From CAWAHD01 sp963781785 (GTDB lineage: Bacteria > Planctomycetota > Planctomycetia > Isosphaerales > Isosphaeraceae), in the NCBI GenBank assembly GCA_963781785.1, contig CAWAHD010000002.1, positions 5,456,001-5,520,000 of the forward strand: a stretch of DNA of 64,000 nt. Direction: 5' to 3'. Below, one piece after another: positions 29,428 through 39,578 of this stretch. Made by a program: the position numbers and the translations under genes. Numbering within the stretch: the stretch's first letter is position 1; each line of letters begins with the position of its first letter. Below the pieces are notes generated by a model. It had not been told where the DNA came from. It saw only the letters and a list, made by a program, of their open reading frames with translations, and made no database searches.

Positions 29428-30214
29428 ACTCAGGCGCTTGTATGACAACTGTCGAATGCTAGCAGCCGCGGGGGGTTGTCGTCAACGTGGTGGGCGACTT
29501 CCGCCCTCGGTCCGTGCCGGGGGACCGGATCGCTTTAGTGGATTGATTCATTGTCGTCGGGGTCGGCGCGGATGCTCTTGTTTTCGATGCAGCCGAGTCA
29601 TGAACGAGGCGGCAACGAAAGTCGAGCGGGCAATCCAGCAGGCAGCAAGCCAGTTTATAAAGGGATTCCCTCGCTGCGGGAGTTCGGGTTCATCGCGCTG
29701 ACCATCCCCGACAGCCCTCAGAACAAGGACCAGAAAATGAGGATCACGCCGCGTGGACTGACCAGGCTAAGCGAGACCGCAGAAGAAAGTATGCCGTAGG
29801 TCAGGCTTTCCAGCCTGACCCACACATGCGCAAGACGATCCTCGGGTGCACGTAGGCAGTTGAGATCAGCAACAATGGGGGCGCGGCACGCAGAAGATCG
29901 TGGATTGGTGTGTGGTAGCCGGTCAGCCGGAGGCCGAAATCGAGAATCAAGCGAGCGCTGTCGTGTTTCGCTTGTTCCCAAGCGGCTGCGCTCGACTCGT
30001 GCGAGTTAGTCACGATCTGACCGACCGCCAGCGAGAGATACTCCTTTGAGAACTCATCCCCCGATTCCACTCCTTCATCCCTTCCCTGTGGACTTCCGTG
30101 GGCTGCCGTCGATACATGCTTGCTTGGACGATTCCTCTCGCATACGCTGAGTGAGGTCGATACGCGACAAACGCGGACGCGCAGCCGAGATCGGATTCGA
30201 CGGGGAACCACGGC
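29428..30214. other. Gene-poor stretch left of the DISARM island
   Basis: No convincing coding frame on either strand: the long minus-strand frame over this part is a mirror of drmD. It contains one dispersed palindrome (29796-29819). The promoter of drmD should lie in the last 200 bases, but I see no strong boxes. Confidence 0.5.
29796..29819 (+). repeat. Dispersed palindromic element, left of the DISARM island
   Basis: GTAG followed by GTCAGGCT-TTCC-AGCCTGAC, an 8-bp stem with a 4-base loop. The identical 24 bases occur in inverse orientation at 54942-54965, right of the island. Confidence 0.8.
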
Positions 30215-33200
30215 ATGCCGACGACACTCGTCAACGCCCCAGAGCAGGGCCAGCTCGTTACCGTCCGGTCTCGAAACTGGATCGTTAACGAAGTCGCTCC
30301 CAGTACGCTGCCAAGCAGCGGCTTGCACGGGCTCGGCGATGGCCAGACTCTCGTTTCCCTGGCCTCGATCGAAGACGACGGCCTTGGCGAAGAGCTCACC
30401 GTCATCTGGGAACTCGAGCCCGGGGCACGGGTCGTCGACGAGGTCACTTTGCCCGATCCCACCGGCTTCGACCCTCCCGACCAGCTCGACGCCTTTCTCG
30501 ATGCCGTCCGCTGGGGAGCTTCGTCCTCGGCCGACGTCCGCAACATCCAGTCGCCGTTTCGCTCGGGCATCGACATCGAGGATTACCAGCTCGACCCCGT
30601 TGTCCGGGCGATCCAGATGCCGCGGGTCAACCTGCTGATCGCCGACGACGTCGGCCTGGGCAAGACCATCGAGTCCGGGCTGGTGGCCCTCGAGTTGATC
30701 ATCCGGCACCGCGCGCGCCGGGTGCTCGTCATCTGCCCGGCCTCGCTCCAGGTCCAGTGGCGCGACCAGATGCGCGATAAGTTCGGCCTCGACTTCCGCA
30801 TCGTCGATAGCGAGCTGATGCGCGACCTCCGGCGCAAGCGGGGCATCCACGTCAACCCCTGGAGCCACTTCCCCCGCCTGATCACCTCGCTCGACTTTCT
30901 CAAGAGAGAGCGGCCGCTGCGGCTTTTCCGAGAAACGCTGCCGGCCGAAGGCGAGTCGATCTACCCCCGCCGCTACGACGTGCTGATCGTGGACGAAGCC
31001 CACAACTGTGCCCCGTCCGGCCGGGGCAAGTACGCCACCGACTCGCTCCGCACCGAAGCGGTCCGCCTGGTTGCCCCGCACTTTGAACACAAACTCTTTC
31101 TGACAGCGACTCCCCATAACGGCTACTCCGAGAGCTTCACGGCCCTGCTCGAGCTTCTCGATAACCAGCGGTTCGCCCGCGGCATGTCCACCGACACCAA
31201 GGAGTTCACGCGGCAGCGCGATGCCGTGATGGTGCGGCGGCTCAAGTCGGAACTCCCCAAGGATGACTTTGGCCACGACCGATTCCCCAAACGTGCACTG
31301 GAAGCCCTGGAAGTCGATTACCCCCAGCAAGAGAAGCGGATCCACGCGGCCCTCAAGGAGTACGCTGCCAGCCGACAGGCGAGGGCCGAAGAGCCCGCCG
31401 AGCGGTTCGCCACCGACTTTGTGCTGATGACGCTCAAGAAACGGCTCTTTTCCAGCCCCGCCGCCTTCCTCCAAACGTTGGAGAAGCACGAAAACTCGCT
31501 GCGAACCGCCCGAAAGCGGAAGGGCGTCGCAAAGCCCACCCGCGGAATTCTCCAGCGCCAGATCGACCGCGTCGACGAAGACTACTCCATCGATGATGAA
31601 GCCGAGGAGGCGACCCACGAAGCCCTGGACGCCGCCGTTCTGCTGTTTGGCGAGCCGTCCGCCGATGAGTGGTCGCTGCTCAAGGAAATGAAGTCGTGGG
31701 CGGGCCGAGCGTCGTCGCAGCTTGATGCCAAGACCCGGCGATTGGTCGGCTATCTCCACGAGCACATCCGGCCCAATGGGTCATGGGGACAGGATCGGGT
31801 CATCATCTTTACCGAATACCGGGCAACTCAAAATTGGCTCCAAGGTGTGCTGGCCGCCGAGCGGCTCACCGGCAACGACCGCCTGATGACGATGTACGGC
31901 GGGATGGAGTCGAAGGATCGAGAACGGATCAAAGCCGCCTTCCAGACCGACCCCAAGCAGAGCGCCGTCCGCATCCTGCTGGCCACCGACGCGGCTTCCG
32001 AAGGCATCGACCTCCAGAACCACTGCTCCCGCATGATCCACTTCGAGATCCCGTGGAACCCCAACCGGCTCGAACAGCGCAACGGCCGCATCGACCGCCA
32101 CGGCCAGAAGTCCAGGACGGTGCAAATCGCCCATTTCGTCGGCAAGGGATATAGCGATCGCGAGCGGTCGATGGCCGAAACGGCCGTCGGCGATCTCGAA
32201 GCCGATCTCGAATTCCTCATGCGGGCGGTCCGCAAGGTCGAGGCGATCCGGGAAGATCTCGGCAAGGTCGGGCCCGTGATCGCCGACCAGGTCCAGGAGG
32301 CGATGCTCGGTCGCCGGGCCCGCCTGGACACGAGGCGGGCTGAATCGGAGGCCGCGCCCGTGCGGAAGCTGCTCAAGTTCGAAAGAGACCTCGCCAAGCA
32401 GATCAAGGCCCTGACCGACAAGCTTCAGGAGACGAAGCGTGAGCTGAGACTCGACCCCGAAAACGTCCAGAAGGTCGTGGAGGTGGCCCTCGCACTGGCC
32501 GGCCAGCCTGCCCTCGAGGAGGCCCGGGTCCCGGGCCTCTGGCCCGACCCGGAGCGAACCTCGTGCCCCGTCTTCCGGCTCCCCGCTCTCTCCGGCAGTT
32601 GGGCCCACTGTGCCGAGGGCCTGGCGCACCCGTTCACGGGCGCGGCCAGGCCGTTCGTGTTCGACCACGCGTTAGCAAAGGGCCGCGAGGACGTCGCGCT
32701 GGTCCATCTCAATCACCGGCTGGTGCAGATGAGCCTGCGGCTGTTGCGGGCGGAGATCTGGGCGCTCGGTGGTCAAAAGAAACGGCTCAACCGGGTGACG
32801 GCCCGCGTGGTGCCGGACCGGACCTTGCAACATCTCGCCGTGGTGGCACACGCCCGGCTGGTGGTCATCGGTGGCGACAGCCATCGCCTCCATGAGGAGA
32901 TCATCACGGCGGGAGGACACATCCGGGAGGGCCGGTTCTCCCGGTTCACCTCGCTCAAGGAGATGCAGGACATCCTCGCCGCCGCCACGGCGGATGAGCC
33001 GTCCGAGCGGGTGAAGCAAAAGCTGCTCGACCTCTGGTTTACGACGGCAAAACCCTTGCAGCAGGCCCTGGACAACCGCACGCAGGAGCGGACCGAGGGT
33101 CTGACGAAGATGCTCGCCGAGCGAGCCGACAAGGAAGCGTCGGACATCACGGCGATCCTGACCGAGCTAGAGCGCGCGATCCGCGACCAACTGGACGACC

Positions 33201-33421
33201 CGGAGTATCAGCAGGGTTTTCTGCCGGGTCTTGCTCCGACTGAGCAAGAGCAGTTCGAGCGGAACGTCGACGCCCTGCGCCGCCGGCTGGGCGAGATCCC
33301 CGGCGAGATCGAGAAAGAGACGGAGGCGATCCGGGCACGGTTCGTCGACCCCGAGCCCCGGATGTTTCCGGTGGCGGTGACTTTCCTGGTACCTGCGCGG
33401 CTAGCCAGGGAGGGGCGTTGA
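30215..33421 (+). CDS. drmD: DISARM SNF2-like helicase DrmD
   Basis: 1,068 residues, the large SNF2/Swi2-type helicase that defines class 1 DISARM, a phage-restriction system. Superfamily 2 motifs are all visible: Walker A GLGKT at 147-151, DEAH at 260-263, LTATPHNGYSESF (motif III), VIIFTEYRATQNW, and ATDAASEGIDLQ with QRNGRIDRHGQ (motifs V-VI). Long charged coiled-coil-like parts follow. It is the first gene of the island. Its TGA overlaps the next ATG by one base (TGATG), so translation is likely coupled. Unlike drmMI and drmA it is intact. Confidence 0.9.
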   Translation: MPTTLVNAPEQGQLVTVRSRNWIVNEVAPSTLPSSGLHGLGDGQTLVSLASIEDDGLGEELTVIWELEPGARVVDEVTLPDPTGFDPPDQLDAFLDAVRWGASSSADVRNIQSPFRSGIDIEDYQLDPVVRAIQMPRVNLLIADDVGLGKTIESGLVALELIIRHRARRVLVICPASLQVQWRDQMRDKFGLDFRIVDSELMRDLRRKRGIHVNPWSHFPRLITSLDFLKRERPLRLFRETLPAEGESIYPRRYDVLIVDEAHNCAPSGRGKYATDSLRTEAVRLVAPHFEHKLFLTATPHNGYSESFTALLELLDNQRFARGMSTDTKEFTRQRDAVMVRRLKSELPKDDFGHDRFPKRALEALEVDYPQQEKRIHAALKEYAASRQARAEEPAERFATDFVLMTLKKRLFSSPAAFLQTLEKHENSLRTARKRKGVAKPTRGILQRQIDRVDEDYSIDDEAEEATHEALDAAVLLFGEPSADEWSLLKEMKSWAGRASSQLDAKTRRLVGYLHEHIRPNGSWGQDRVIIFTEYRATQNWLQGVLAAERLTGNDRLMTMYGGMESKDRERIKAAFQTDPKQSAVRILLATDAASEGIDLQNHCSRMIHFEIPWNPNRLEQRNGRIDRHGQKSRTVQIAHFVGKGYSDRERSMAETAVGDLEADLEFLMRAVRKVEAIREDLGKVGPVIADQVQEAMLGRRARLDTRRAESEAAPVRKLLKFERDLAKQIKALTDKLQETKRELRLDPENVQKVVEVALALAGQPALEEARVPGLWPDPERTSCPVFRLPALSGSWAHCAEGLAHPFTGAARPFVFDHALAKGREDVALVHLNHRLVQMSLRLLRAEIWALGGQKKRLNRVTARVVPDRTLQHLAVVAHARLVVIGGDSHRLHEEIITAGGHIREGRFSRFTSLKEMQDILAAATADEPSERVKQKLLDLWFTTAKPLQQALDNRTQERTEGLTKMLAERADKEASDITAILTELERAIRDQLDDPEYQQGFLPGLAPTEQEQFERNVDALRRRLGEIPGEIEKETEAIRARFVDPEPRMFPVAVTFLVPARLAREGR

Positions 33422-33786
33422 TGGCCCGTCTGCATCGACTGCCGGACGAAGCCCTTGTCGTCCGTTGCGGGTTGGTTCCTTTCGTGAACAGCCCCCTCGA
33501 CCGTGGCTGCCGGCACCATCCCGACGGCGTTCACGGGTTTTCCGTGCAATCCGAGGCAGGATTGTCGGTCGCGCAGCTCGCGGCGGAATGCTCCAACAAG
33601 AGCGTCGGCTTCACGACCGTGGCGGAAATCCGGATAATGGGATACGAGGTCGTGCGCACCGCGGGCGACGCTTACCACGCGACGGTCGTCGTGCCTCAGG
33701 ATTGGAGCGCCGACTCCGCGGCGGCGCTTGCCCTCATCTTTCGGCATGCCGTCAACCCAGCACCAAAGAAGCGACTGCGGCCATGA
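33421..33786 (+). CDS. Unrecognised small protein inside the DISARM operon (1)
   Basis: 121 residues from the ATG at 33421 that overlaps the drmD stop. No membrane segment or known motif. The C-terminal half (EIRIMGYEVVRTAGDAYHATVVVPQDW) looks like a small alpha/beta domain. Its own stop overlaps the next start (ATGA), so it sits in a tightly coupled series. It is not one of the described DISARM components I know. Codon use matches its neighbours. Confidence 0.65.
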   Translation: MARLHRLPDEALVVRCGLVPFVNSPLDRGCRHHPDGVHGFSVQSEAGLSVAQLAAECSNKSVGFTTVAEIRIMGYEVVRTAGDAYHATVVVPQDWSADSAAALALIFRHAVNPAPKKRLRP

Positions 33787-34721
33787 AAATCATTTTTGCT
33801 GATTACAACGCGATGACCGAATCCGAACACCTCTGCCTGACGACCCGCGGATCCCAGGCAGATGTCAAGCGCTTCGGCGCGCGGCCCGGAGATTGGGCTT
33901 GGCTCAGCGATAGTGAAGTGCTTGTCGGCGCACAACTCACCATCGATGACCGTTACGGGCTGGTCGGCGTGCCGGACTGGGACACACTGGTGCATCTCGA
34001 CGATGAAAGTGCCAGCGACCCTGAGCTCGTCCGCGCCGAGCTCAATCCCTTATTGACGAAGGAACCGCCTTCAGCCGATGACGAGCCGCGAATCTTTCAA
34101 CTGTTGACTCAACTGGAACGATTTGCCCCGCAGGTCGGAGACGGCGCCACGGCCATGTTCGCGTACCGTCGTGCACTCGCCCTGCGCAACATGGGCAAAT
34201 TCGGGCTAGCGCTGCTAGAGATTAAAGAAGCCCGCCGCGCGCTGCCTGACGACCCAATGACGGTCTTCGTCTACCTCGACCTCCTGCGCCAGGAGGACTT
34301 TCCGTCGGCCGTCGCGGAGGCTGAGAGCATTGTCAGGCTGCCGAGTGTGCCCGCAGTTGTCTTATCGCAGTGCATCAACATTCTCGCAACTCAGGCCGAG
34401 CAGACACCCCACGACCAGTTCGGGTCGATGGCTGATCACGTCCTCGCCCTGTGTCATCGATTTGATCGCTCCCCAGATCTGGAGCAAGCGGGCGATTCGC
34501 TTGTGGCTTTGTCATACTTCAACCGCGGGATGGTTCTCCTTCGTAACGGGCGAATTTCCCAGGCCCGACAAGCATTCGAGCGTGCTCATCAGATCTACCC
34601 AACTGGTCCGTCGCTCGACGAGATCATGAGGCTCGAGGTATATGATCACCACGCACGCGAGGTCGCTCGGCGCGTGCGAGCCATCGCAGAGCAGTATCCT
34701 TTGAGGCCGGTCGCTGCATAG
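33783..34721 (+). CDS. TPR-like protein inside the DISARM operon (2)
   Basis: 312 residues from ATG 33783 (MKIIFADYNAMTESEHLCL), which overlaps the preceding stop. The N-terminal 80 residues resemble a small sandwich domain with WAWLSDSEVLVGAQLTIDDRYG. The rest is helical, with two or more TPR-like units (AMFAYRRALALRNMGKFGLALLEIKEARRALPDD; ALSYFNRGMVLLRNGRISQARQAFERAHQIYP). TPRs mediate protein contacts, so an adaptor role in the DISARM complex is possible, but that is inference. Confidence 0.65.
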   Translation: MKIIFADYNAMTESEHLCLTTRGSQADVKRFGARPGDWAWLSDSEVLVGAQLTIDDRYGLVGVPDWDTLVHLDDESASDPELVRAELNPLLTKEPPSADDEPRIFQLLTQLERFAPQVGDGATAMFAYRRALALRNMGKFGLALLEIKEARRALPDDPMTVFVYLDLLRQEDFPSAVAEAESIVRLPSVPAVVLSQCINILATQAEQTPHDQFGSMADHVLALCHRFDRSPDLEQAGDSLVALSYFNRGMVLLRNGRISQARQAFERAHQIYPTGPSLDEIMRLEVYDHHAREVARRVRAIAEQYPLRPVAA

Positions 34722-34817
34722 CCAGCGCCCTGTGGACCGCGTAGCGAAGTCATTCTCCGACCGGCATCGCTGCAATACGGAAGCAATTGCCAAAACGATC
34801 GCGTGAAAGTTTCCACC

Positions 34818-35456
34818 ATGGGCATCGGAATCACGGGGATCAGCAAGGCCAAGCTTCTCCCCTGTACGGGTGGCGAGGAGAACGACCCGGAGTGTATCGA
34901 GGAGCACCTCACCGTCGACACACCCGGCAGGCGGGCGGATGCCGTGACGATGGGCTGCTACGTCCCCGGTCGAGGCGGTCGAACATCGAGCTTGGACTTC
35001 AATTACGCCGCATATGACGGGTGGATCAGGCGACTTAGCCTGATGGCTCTCGGCGTCGAGCCGGAGCAAGTCTGGAACCATCCCCGTCGATACCGGGGCA
35101 AACCGTTCGTCGAGTTGATCAACTTCCCGGACACCGACGGCGGTGCGATCGGTCCCGTCACCTCGGCCAAGCTTTACGGCGACTTCGTCACCTTCGCTCC
35201 CAGGGCCAAGAGGTACTATGCGGCGTCGAACCCCAACGTGTTCAACCCTCCCCAGGTCAACTCACGATCGGCGAAGGACAAGACGCACCGCAACCGAATG
35301 GGCTTGTCGAGCGTCGTTGCGCTGGCCCAATCCCTTGGCGGGACCGTGTCCGGATGGGATGAAGGGGAGGACCTGGATTGGATGTGGCAGAGCTACCGAG
35401 AGTTCAGGCGAGCTTTCCGGCTCGCGAAGAACGCCGGATTCGTCGTGTTCTACTGA
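34818..35456 (+). CDS. Unrecognised protein inside the DISARM operon (3)
   Basis: 212 residues from ATG 34818 (MGIGITGISKAKLLPC); a GTG at 34803 is an alternative start. It is soluble, with aromatic-rich stretches such as RAKRYYAASNPNVFNPPQ and ending DWMWQSYREFRRAFRLAKNAGFVVFY. No catalytic motif stands out. It ends 24 bases before drmMI on the same strand. I do not recognise the family. Confidence 0.62.
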   Translation: MGIGITGISKAKLLPCTGGEENDPECIEEHLTVDTPGRRADAVTMGCYVPGRGGRTSSLDFNYAAYDGWIRRLSLMALGVEPEQVWNHPRRYRGKPFVELINFPDTDGGAIGPVTSAKLYGDFVTFAPRAKRYYAASNPNVFNPPQVNSRSAKDKTHRNRMGLSSVVALAQSLGGTVSGWDEGEDLDWMWQSYREFRRAFRLAKNAGFVVFY

Positions 35457-35480
35457 CCGGATTCGTGAAGGTTTCGAACG

Positions 35481-38400
35481 ATGCCATCCACCCGCCACCA
35501 CAACGAATGGCTCTCCCTGATCGAGATCTCCGGCCCGTTTCTTTCGGTCCCGGTGCTTGATCGGGTGTTCCCGCACGGGCTCGACGCTCATGACCCCGAC
35601 CACGCCCGCCTCTTGAAGCTGGCCTTTGCGGAGTGGGAAGACAACCAGCAGGGCGAGCGACCGCATCCGGCCACCCACAGAGCGTGGATCGACTTTGTGC
35701 TCAAGCAAACGCTCGGGCTGCCGGATGAAGTGCTCGCGGAAGGCCAGGAGATTCCGCAGTCGCTGCGCGCGACAATCGCCGAGCACGGCGAGACTCTGCG
35801 GCCCGACCTGATCGTTCGCAACCCGGAAGGGGCGCCGAGCGCGGGGAAGGTGCGGCTGCTCATCCAGATTTATTCGCCCGCGCAAGATCTCGAAAAGCCG
35901 ATCCACGGCCGGCACTGGAAGGCTTCCCCGGCGACGCGGATGATGGAGCTGCTCCACGCCACCGACACCCGCATCGGGCTCATTACCAACGGCGAGCACT
36001 GGATGCTGGTCGATGCCCCCAAGGGGGAGACGACCGGCTTCGCTTCCTGGTATGCGACACTCTGGTTCGAGGAACCGCTCACCCTGCGGGCGTTTCGCAG
36101 CCTGCTGGGCGTGCACCGGTTCTTCAGTGTCGCCGAGGGCGAGACGCTGGAGGCGATGCTCAAGGACAGCGCCTCCAACCAGCAGGAAGTCACCAACCGA
36201 TTGGGCCACCAGGTCCGAGAAGCCGTCGAGGAGATCATCCGCTCGCTCGACAAGATCGATCAGGACGAGAACGGCCAGTTCCTCGCCGGCATCCCCGAAT
36301 CCGAGCTTTACGAAGCCGCCCTGACGGTCATGATGCGGCTGGTGTTTCTGTTTTCGGCCGAGGAACGGGGGCTTCTGCTCCTGGGCGATCCGCTCTACGA
36401 CGAGCACTACGCCGTCTCGTCCTTGGTGGCCAAGCTCCAGGAGGCCGCCGACCAGCACGGCGAGGAGGTGCTCGAGCGCCGCCAAGATGCGTGGGCGCGG
36501 CTGCTCTCAACCTTCCGGGCCGTCTACGGCGGCGTGTCGCACGAGCGGCTCAGGCTGCTGCCTTATGCCGGCAACCTCTTTGACCCCGACCGGTTCACGT
36601 TCCTGGAAGGCCGCAGAACGGGGACGACCTGGCGAGACCCGCTCCAGCAGCTTCTCCCTCCGCTGCCGATCGACAACCGGACGGTGCTGCATCTGCTCCG
36701 GTCGCTCCAGTACCTCGAAATGCACGGCGAGGCCCGCCGCTTGAGCTTCCGGGCGCTCGACATCGAGCAGATCGGCCACGTCTACGAGGGCCTGCTCGAT
36801 CACACCGCCAAGCGAGCGACCGAGCCCACGCTGAGCCTGACCGCGGCCAAAGGAGATGAGCCTGAGGTCACCCTGCCAGAACTGGAGCGACTCCAAGCAA
36901 AGGAGGAAGCGGACCTGCTCAGGTTCCTTAAGGAGCAGACAGGCCGGTCGGAGAGCGCCCTCAAGAAAGCCTTAGACAAACCGCTCGAGAGTGACGCCAC
37001 CCAAAAGCTCAGGACGGTCTGTGGCGACGAGGCGCTGTTCAGCCGGGTGCGCCCCTTTTCGGGACTCGTCCGCAACGACACGTTCGACTGGCCGGTGGTG
37101 ATCTGCAAAGGCTCGGTCTTCGTCACGGCGGGAACGGATCGGCGCTCGAGCGGCACGCACTACACACCCCGCAGCCTGACCGAGCCGATCGTCCAGTACA
37201 CGCTCGACCCGCTCGTTTACATCGGCCCCGCGGAAGGGAAGGCGAAGGAGGAATGGACGCTTCGGCCAGCGAAGGATCTGCTCGGCCTCAAGATCTGCGA
37301 CATGGCCTGCGGCTCGGGAGCGTTCCTCGTCCAGGTATGCCGGTACCTGTCGGAGCGCCTGGTGGAAGCCTGGGAAGACGCCGAGCGTCGCCACCCTGGC
37401 GTTCCCGGCATCACGCCCGAGGGGACAGCCTCGACCGGGGCGGCGAACGAGCAATTGATCCCGAAGGACACGGACGAGCGGCTCGCCTACGCCCGTCGCA
37501 TCGTCGCCCAACGGTGCCTGTACGGGGTGGATAAGAACCCGCTGGCCGTCGAGATGGCCAAGCTGTCGCTTTGGCTGCTGACTCTAGCCAAGGACAAGCC
37601 GTTCACATTTCTCGATCATGCCATTCGGTGCGGTGACTCGCTGATCGGCGTCAGCGCCGAGCAGTTGAAAACGTTCTCGCTCGACGGCAAGGGGATCGGG
37701 ATCGCGCTGCCCGGCTTCCTCAACATGATCCCCAAGATCATGGAGGCGACCCGACTCTTACGAGTCCGGCTGGAGAGGATCGCCGACGACAAGATCAGCG
37801 ACGTCGAGGAGAAGGAGCGGTTGTTTTTCAACATTCGGCAGCAGACAAAGCGCCTCACGTACGCCGCCGATCGGCTCCTGGCCGCCAGTTGGCAACCAGC
37901 CAAACCCGCCGACCGCATGGCCCTCTTGAGAGAAGCCCTGCGCGAGGTCGACGATCGCATCCGCGACGTCGACCCAGATGTCCTGCAAGCCGAAGGGGCG
38001 CGCCAAGCGACAAGAGGTCGGCTGCCCCCAGCCGTTCCATTGGGCACTGGAGTTTCCAGAGGTATTCCTCGAACGGGGCGGGTTCGATGCGTTCGTCTGC
38101 AATCCGCCGTTCATGGGGGGACAGAAGATCACCGGCAACCTGGGGACGGCCTATCGAGACTTCCTTATCGAGCACCTCGCGAGCGGCAAACGCGGCAGCG
38201 CCGACCTGTGCGCGTACTTCTTCCTGCGAGCGGCCGGTTTGCTGAGGGAGAATGGGCAGCTCGGATTCCTGGCGACCAACACGATCGCCCAGGGAGATAC
38301 GCGCGAAGTGGGCTTCGATCAACTGATCGCCGACGGTTGCGCCATCCCTCGGGCCGTCCCGAGTCGGCCATGGCCGGGAGAGGCAAGTCTCGAAGTCGCT

Positions 38401-39575
38401 CACGTCTGGATTCGCCGTGGAAAGTGGACGTCACCGTTTGTCCTCGATGACAAACCCGCGCCAGGCATCACATCTTTCCTGACTGAGCCAGGCACCGTAG
38501 CCGGCAAACCATTCAGGCTCAAGGCGAACGAGGGGAAGTCGTTCCAGGGCTCGATCGTGCTGGGGATGGGATTCGTGCTTTCACCTGCGGAAGCCCAACG
38601 GCTCGTAGACAAAGATCCGAAAAACAAAGATGTCTTGTTCCCTTACCTGAACGGCGAAGACCTCAACTCCCGGCCCGATCAGTCGCCGAGCCGCTGGGTC
38701 ATCAACTTCTTCGACTGGCCCCTCGACCGCGATTCAGCGCGCGAAGACTACGATGGGCAATTGGCGGCGGACTACCCAGATTGCTTGGCGATTGTCGAGG
38801 AGAAGGTGAAACCGGATCGGTTAAAGAATACGTTCAGTAAGAGTGCCCGTGAGAAGTGGTGGCAATATGAGCGTGCACGCCCTGAACTCTATCGGACGAT
38901 CGCGGGGATGGATCGTGTGCTGGTCAAGTCAGAGGTGGGGAACAAACTGTCTTTTGAGTTTGTGCCGAACAACATGGTATTCTCACACATGCTCGTCGTG
39001 TTCGCCCTGACGGGCGATGACAGCCAAGCTATGCTTCAATCCTCTCTGCATGAATCGTGGGCGAGAGAATACGGCTCGTCGATGCGCATGGACCTCCGCT
39101 ACACGCCATCCGACTGCTTCGACACGTTCCCCTTCCCCACCGCTCCCCAACCACGCGTCGCCGCGATCGGCAAAGCGTGCCACGACCACCGCCGCCAGAT
39201 CATGCTCGCGCGCAAGAAGGCCTGACCAAGACCTACAACCGCTTCCACGATCCTTCCGAAACCGCGGCAGATCTCGAGCAACTCCGTGACATCCACGTGG
39301 AAATGGACCGGGCTGTTGCCTCAGCCTACGGCTGGACCGATCTCGACCTTGGACACGGCTTCCACGAGACCAAGCAAGGCACACGCTTCACCGTCAGCGA
39401 GCCGGCCCGCCGGGACGTGCTCGCCCGCCTCTTGAAGCTCAACCACGAGCGCTACGCCGAGGAAGTAACGCAAGGGCTTCACGACAGGAAAAGATCCGCC
39501 CGGAAATCCGCTCCAAAAAAGAAGGTTGGGAAAGCAGATTTGGAAGCAACTGACACGCTGTTCGAACTGGACTGA
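35481..39575 (+). CDS. drmMI: DISARM adenine-specific DNA methyltransferase DrmMI, two frameshifts
   Basis: About 1,364 residues when two breaks are bridged. The N-terminal 600 residues are a long helical region with type I-like features. DMACGSGAF (near residue 608) is the SAM-binding motif I, and NPPF at about 38099 is the catalytic motif IV of N6-adenine methyltransferases. The first break is near the GGGG at 37993-37999, where LQAEG continues as RAKRQEVGCPQPFHWALEFPEVF. The second is at 39219-39220: one missing G turns LARKKGLTKTYNRFHDP into a stop at 39225. The normal tail (DLDLGHGFHETKQG) then reaches 39575. In class 1 DISARM this enzyme marks host DNA so it is not restricted. Confidence 0.88.
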
Positions 39576-39578
39576 CAC

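Noticed and set aside
29801..31765. Minus-strand open frame of 654 codons
   Set aside because: It opposes the first half of drmD, and its product shows no motifs. High GC makes such mirror frames common here.
33418..33420. TTG start one codon before the ATG at 33421
   Set aside because: The ATG overlapping the drmD stop is the usual coupling arrangement and gives a normal start.
30215..39575. BREX locus (PglX-type methylase plus helicase)
   Set aside because: No PglZ, BrxC or BrxL genes. The SNF2 helicase, DUF1998 protein and PLD nuclease fit DISARM class 1 instead.
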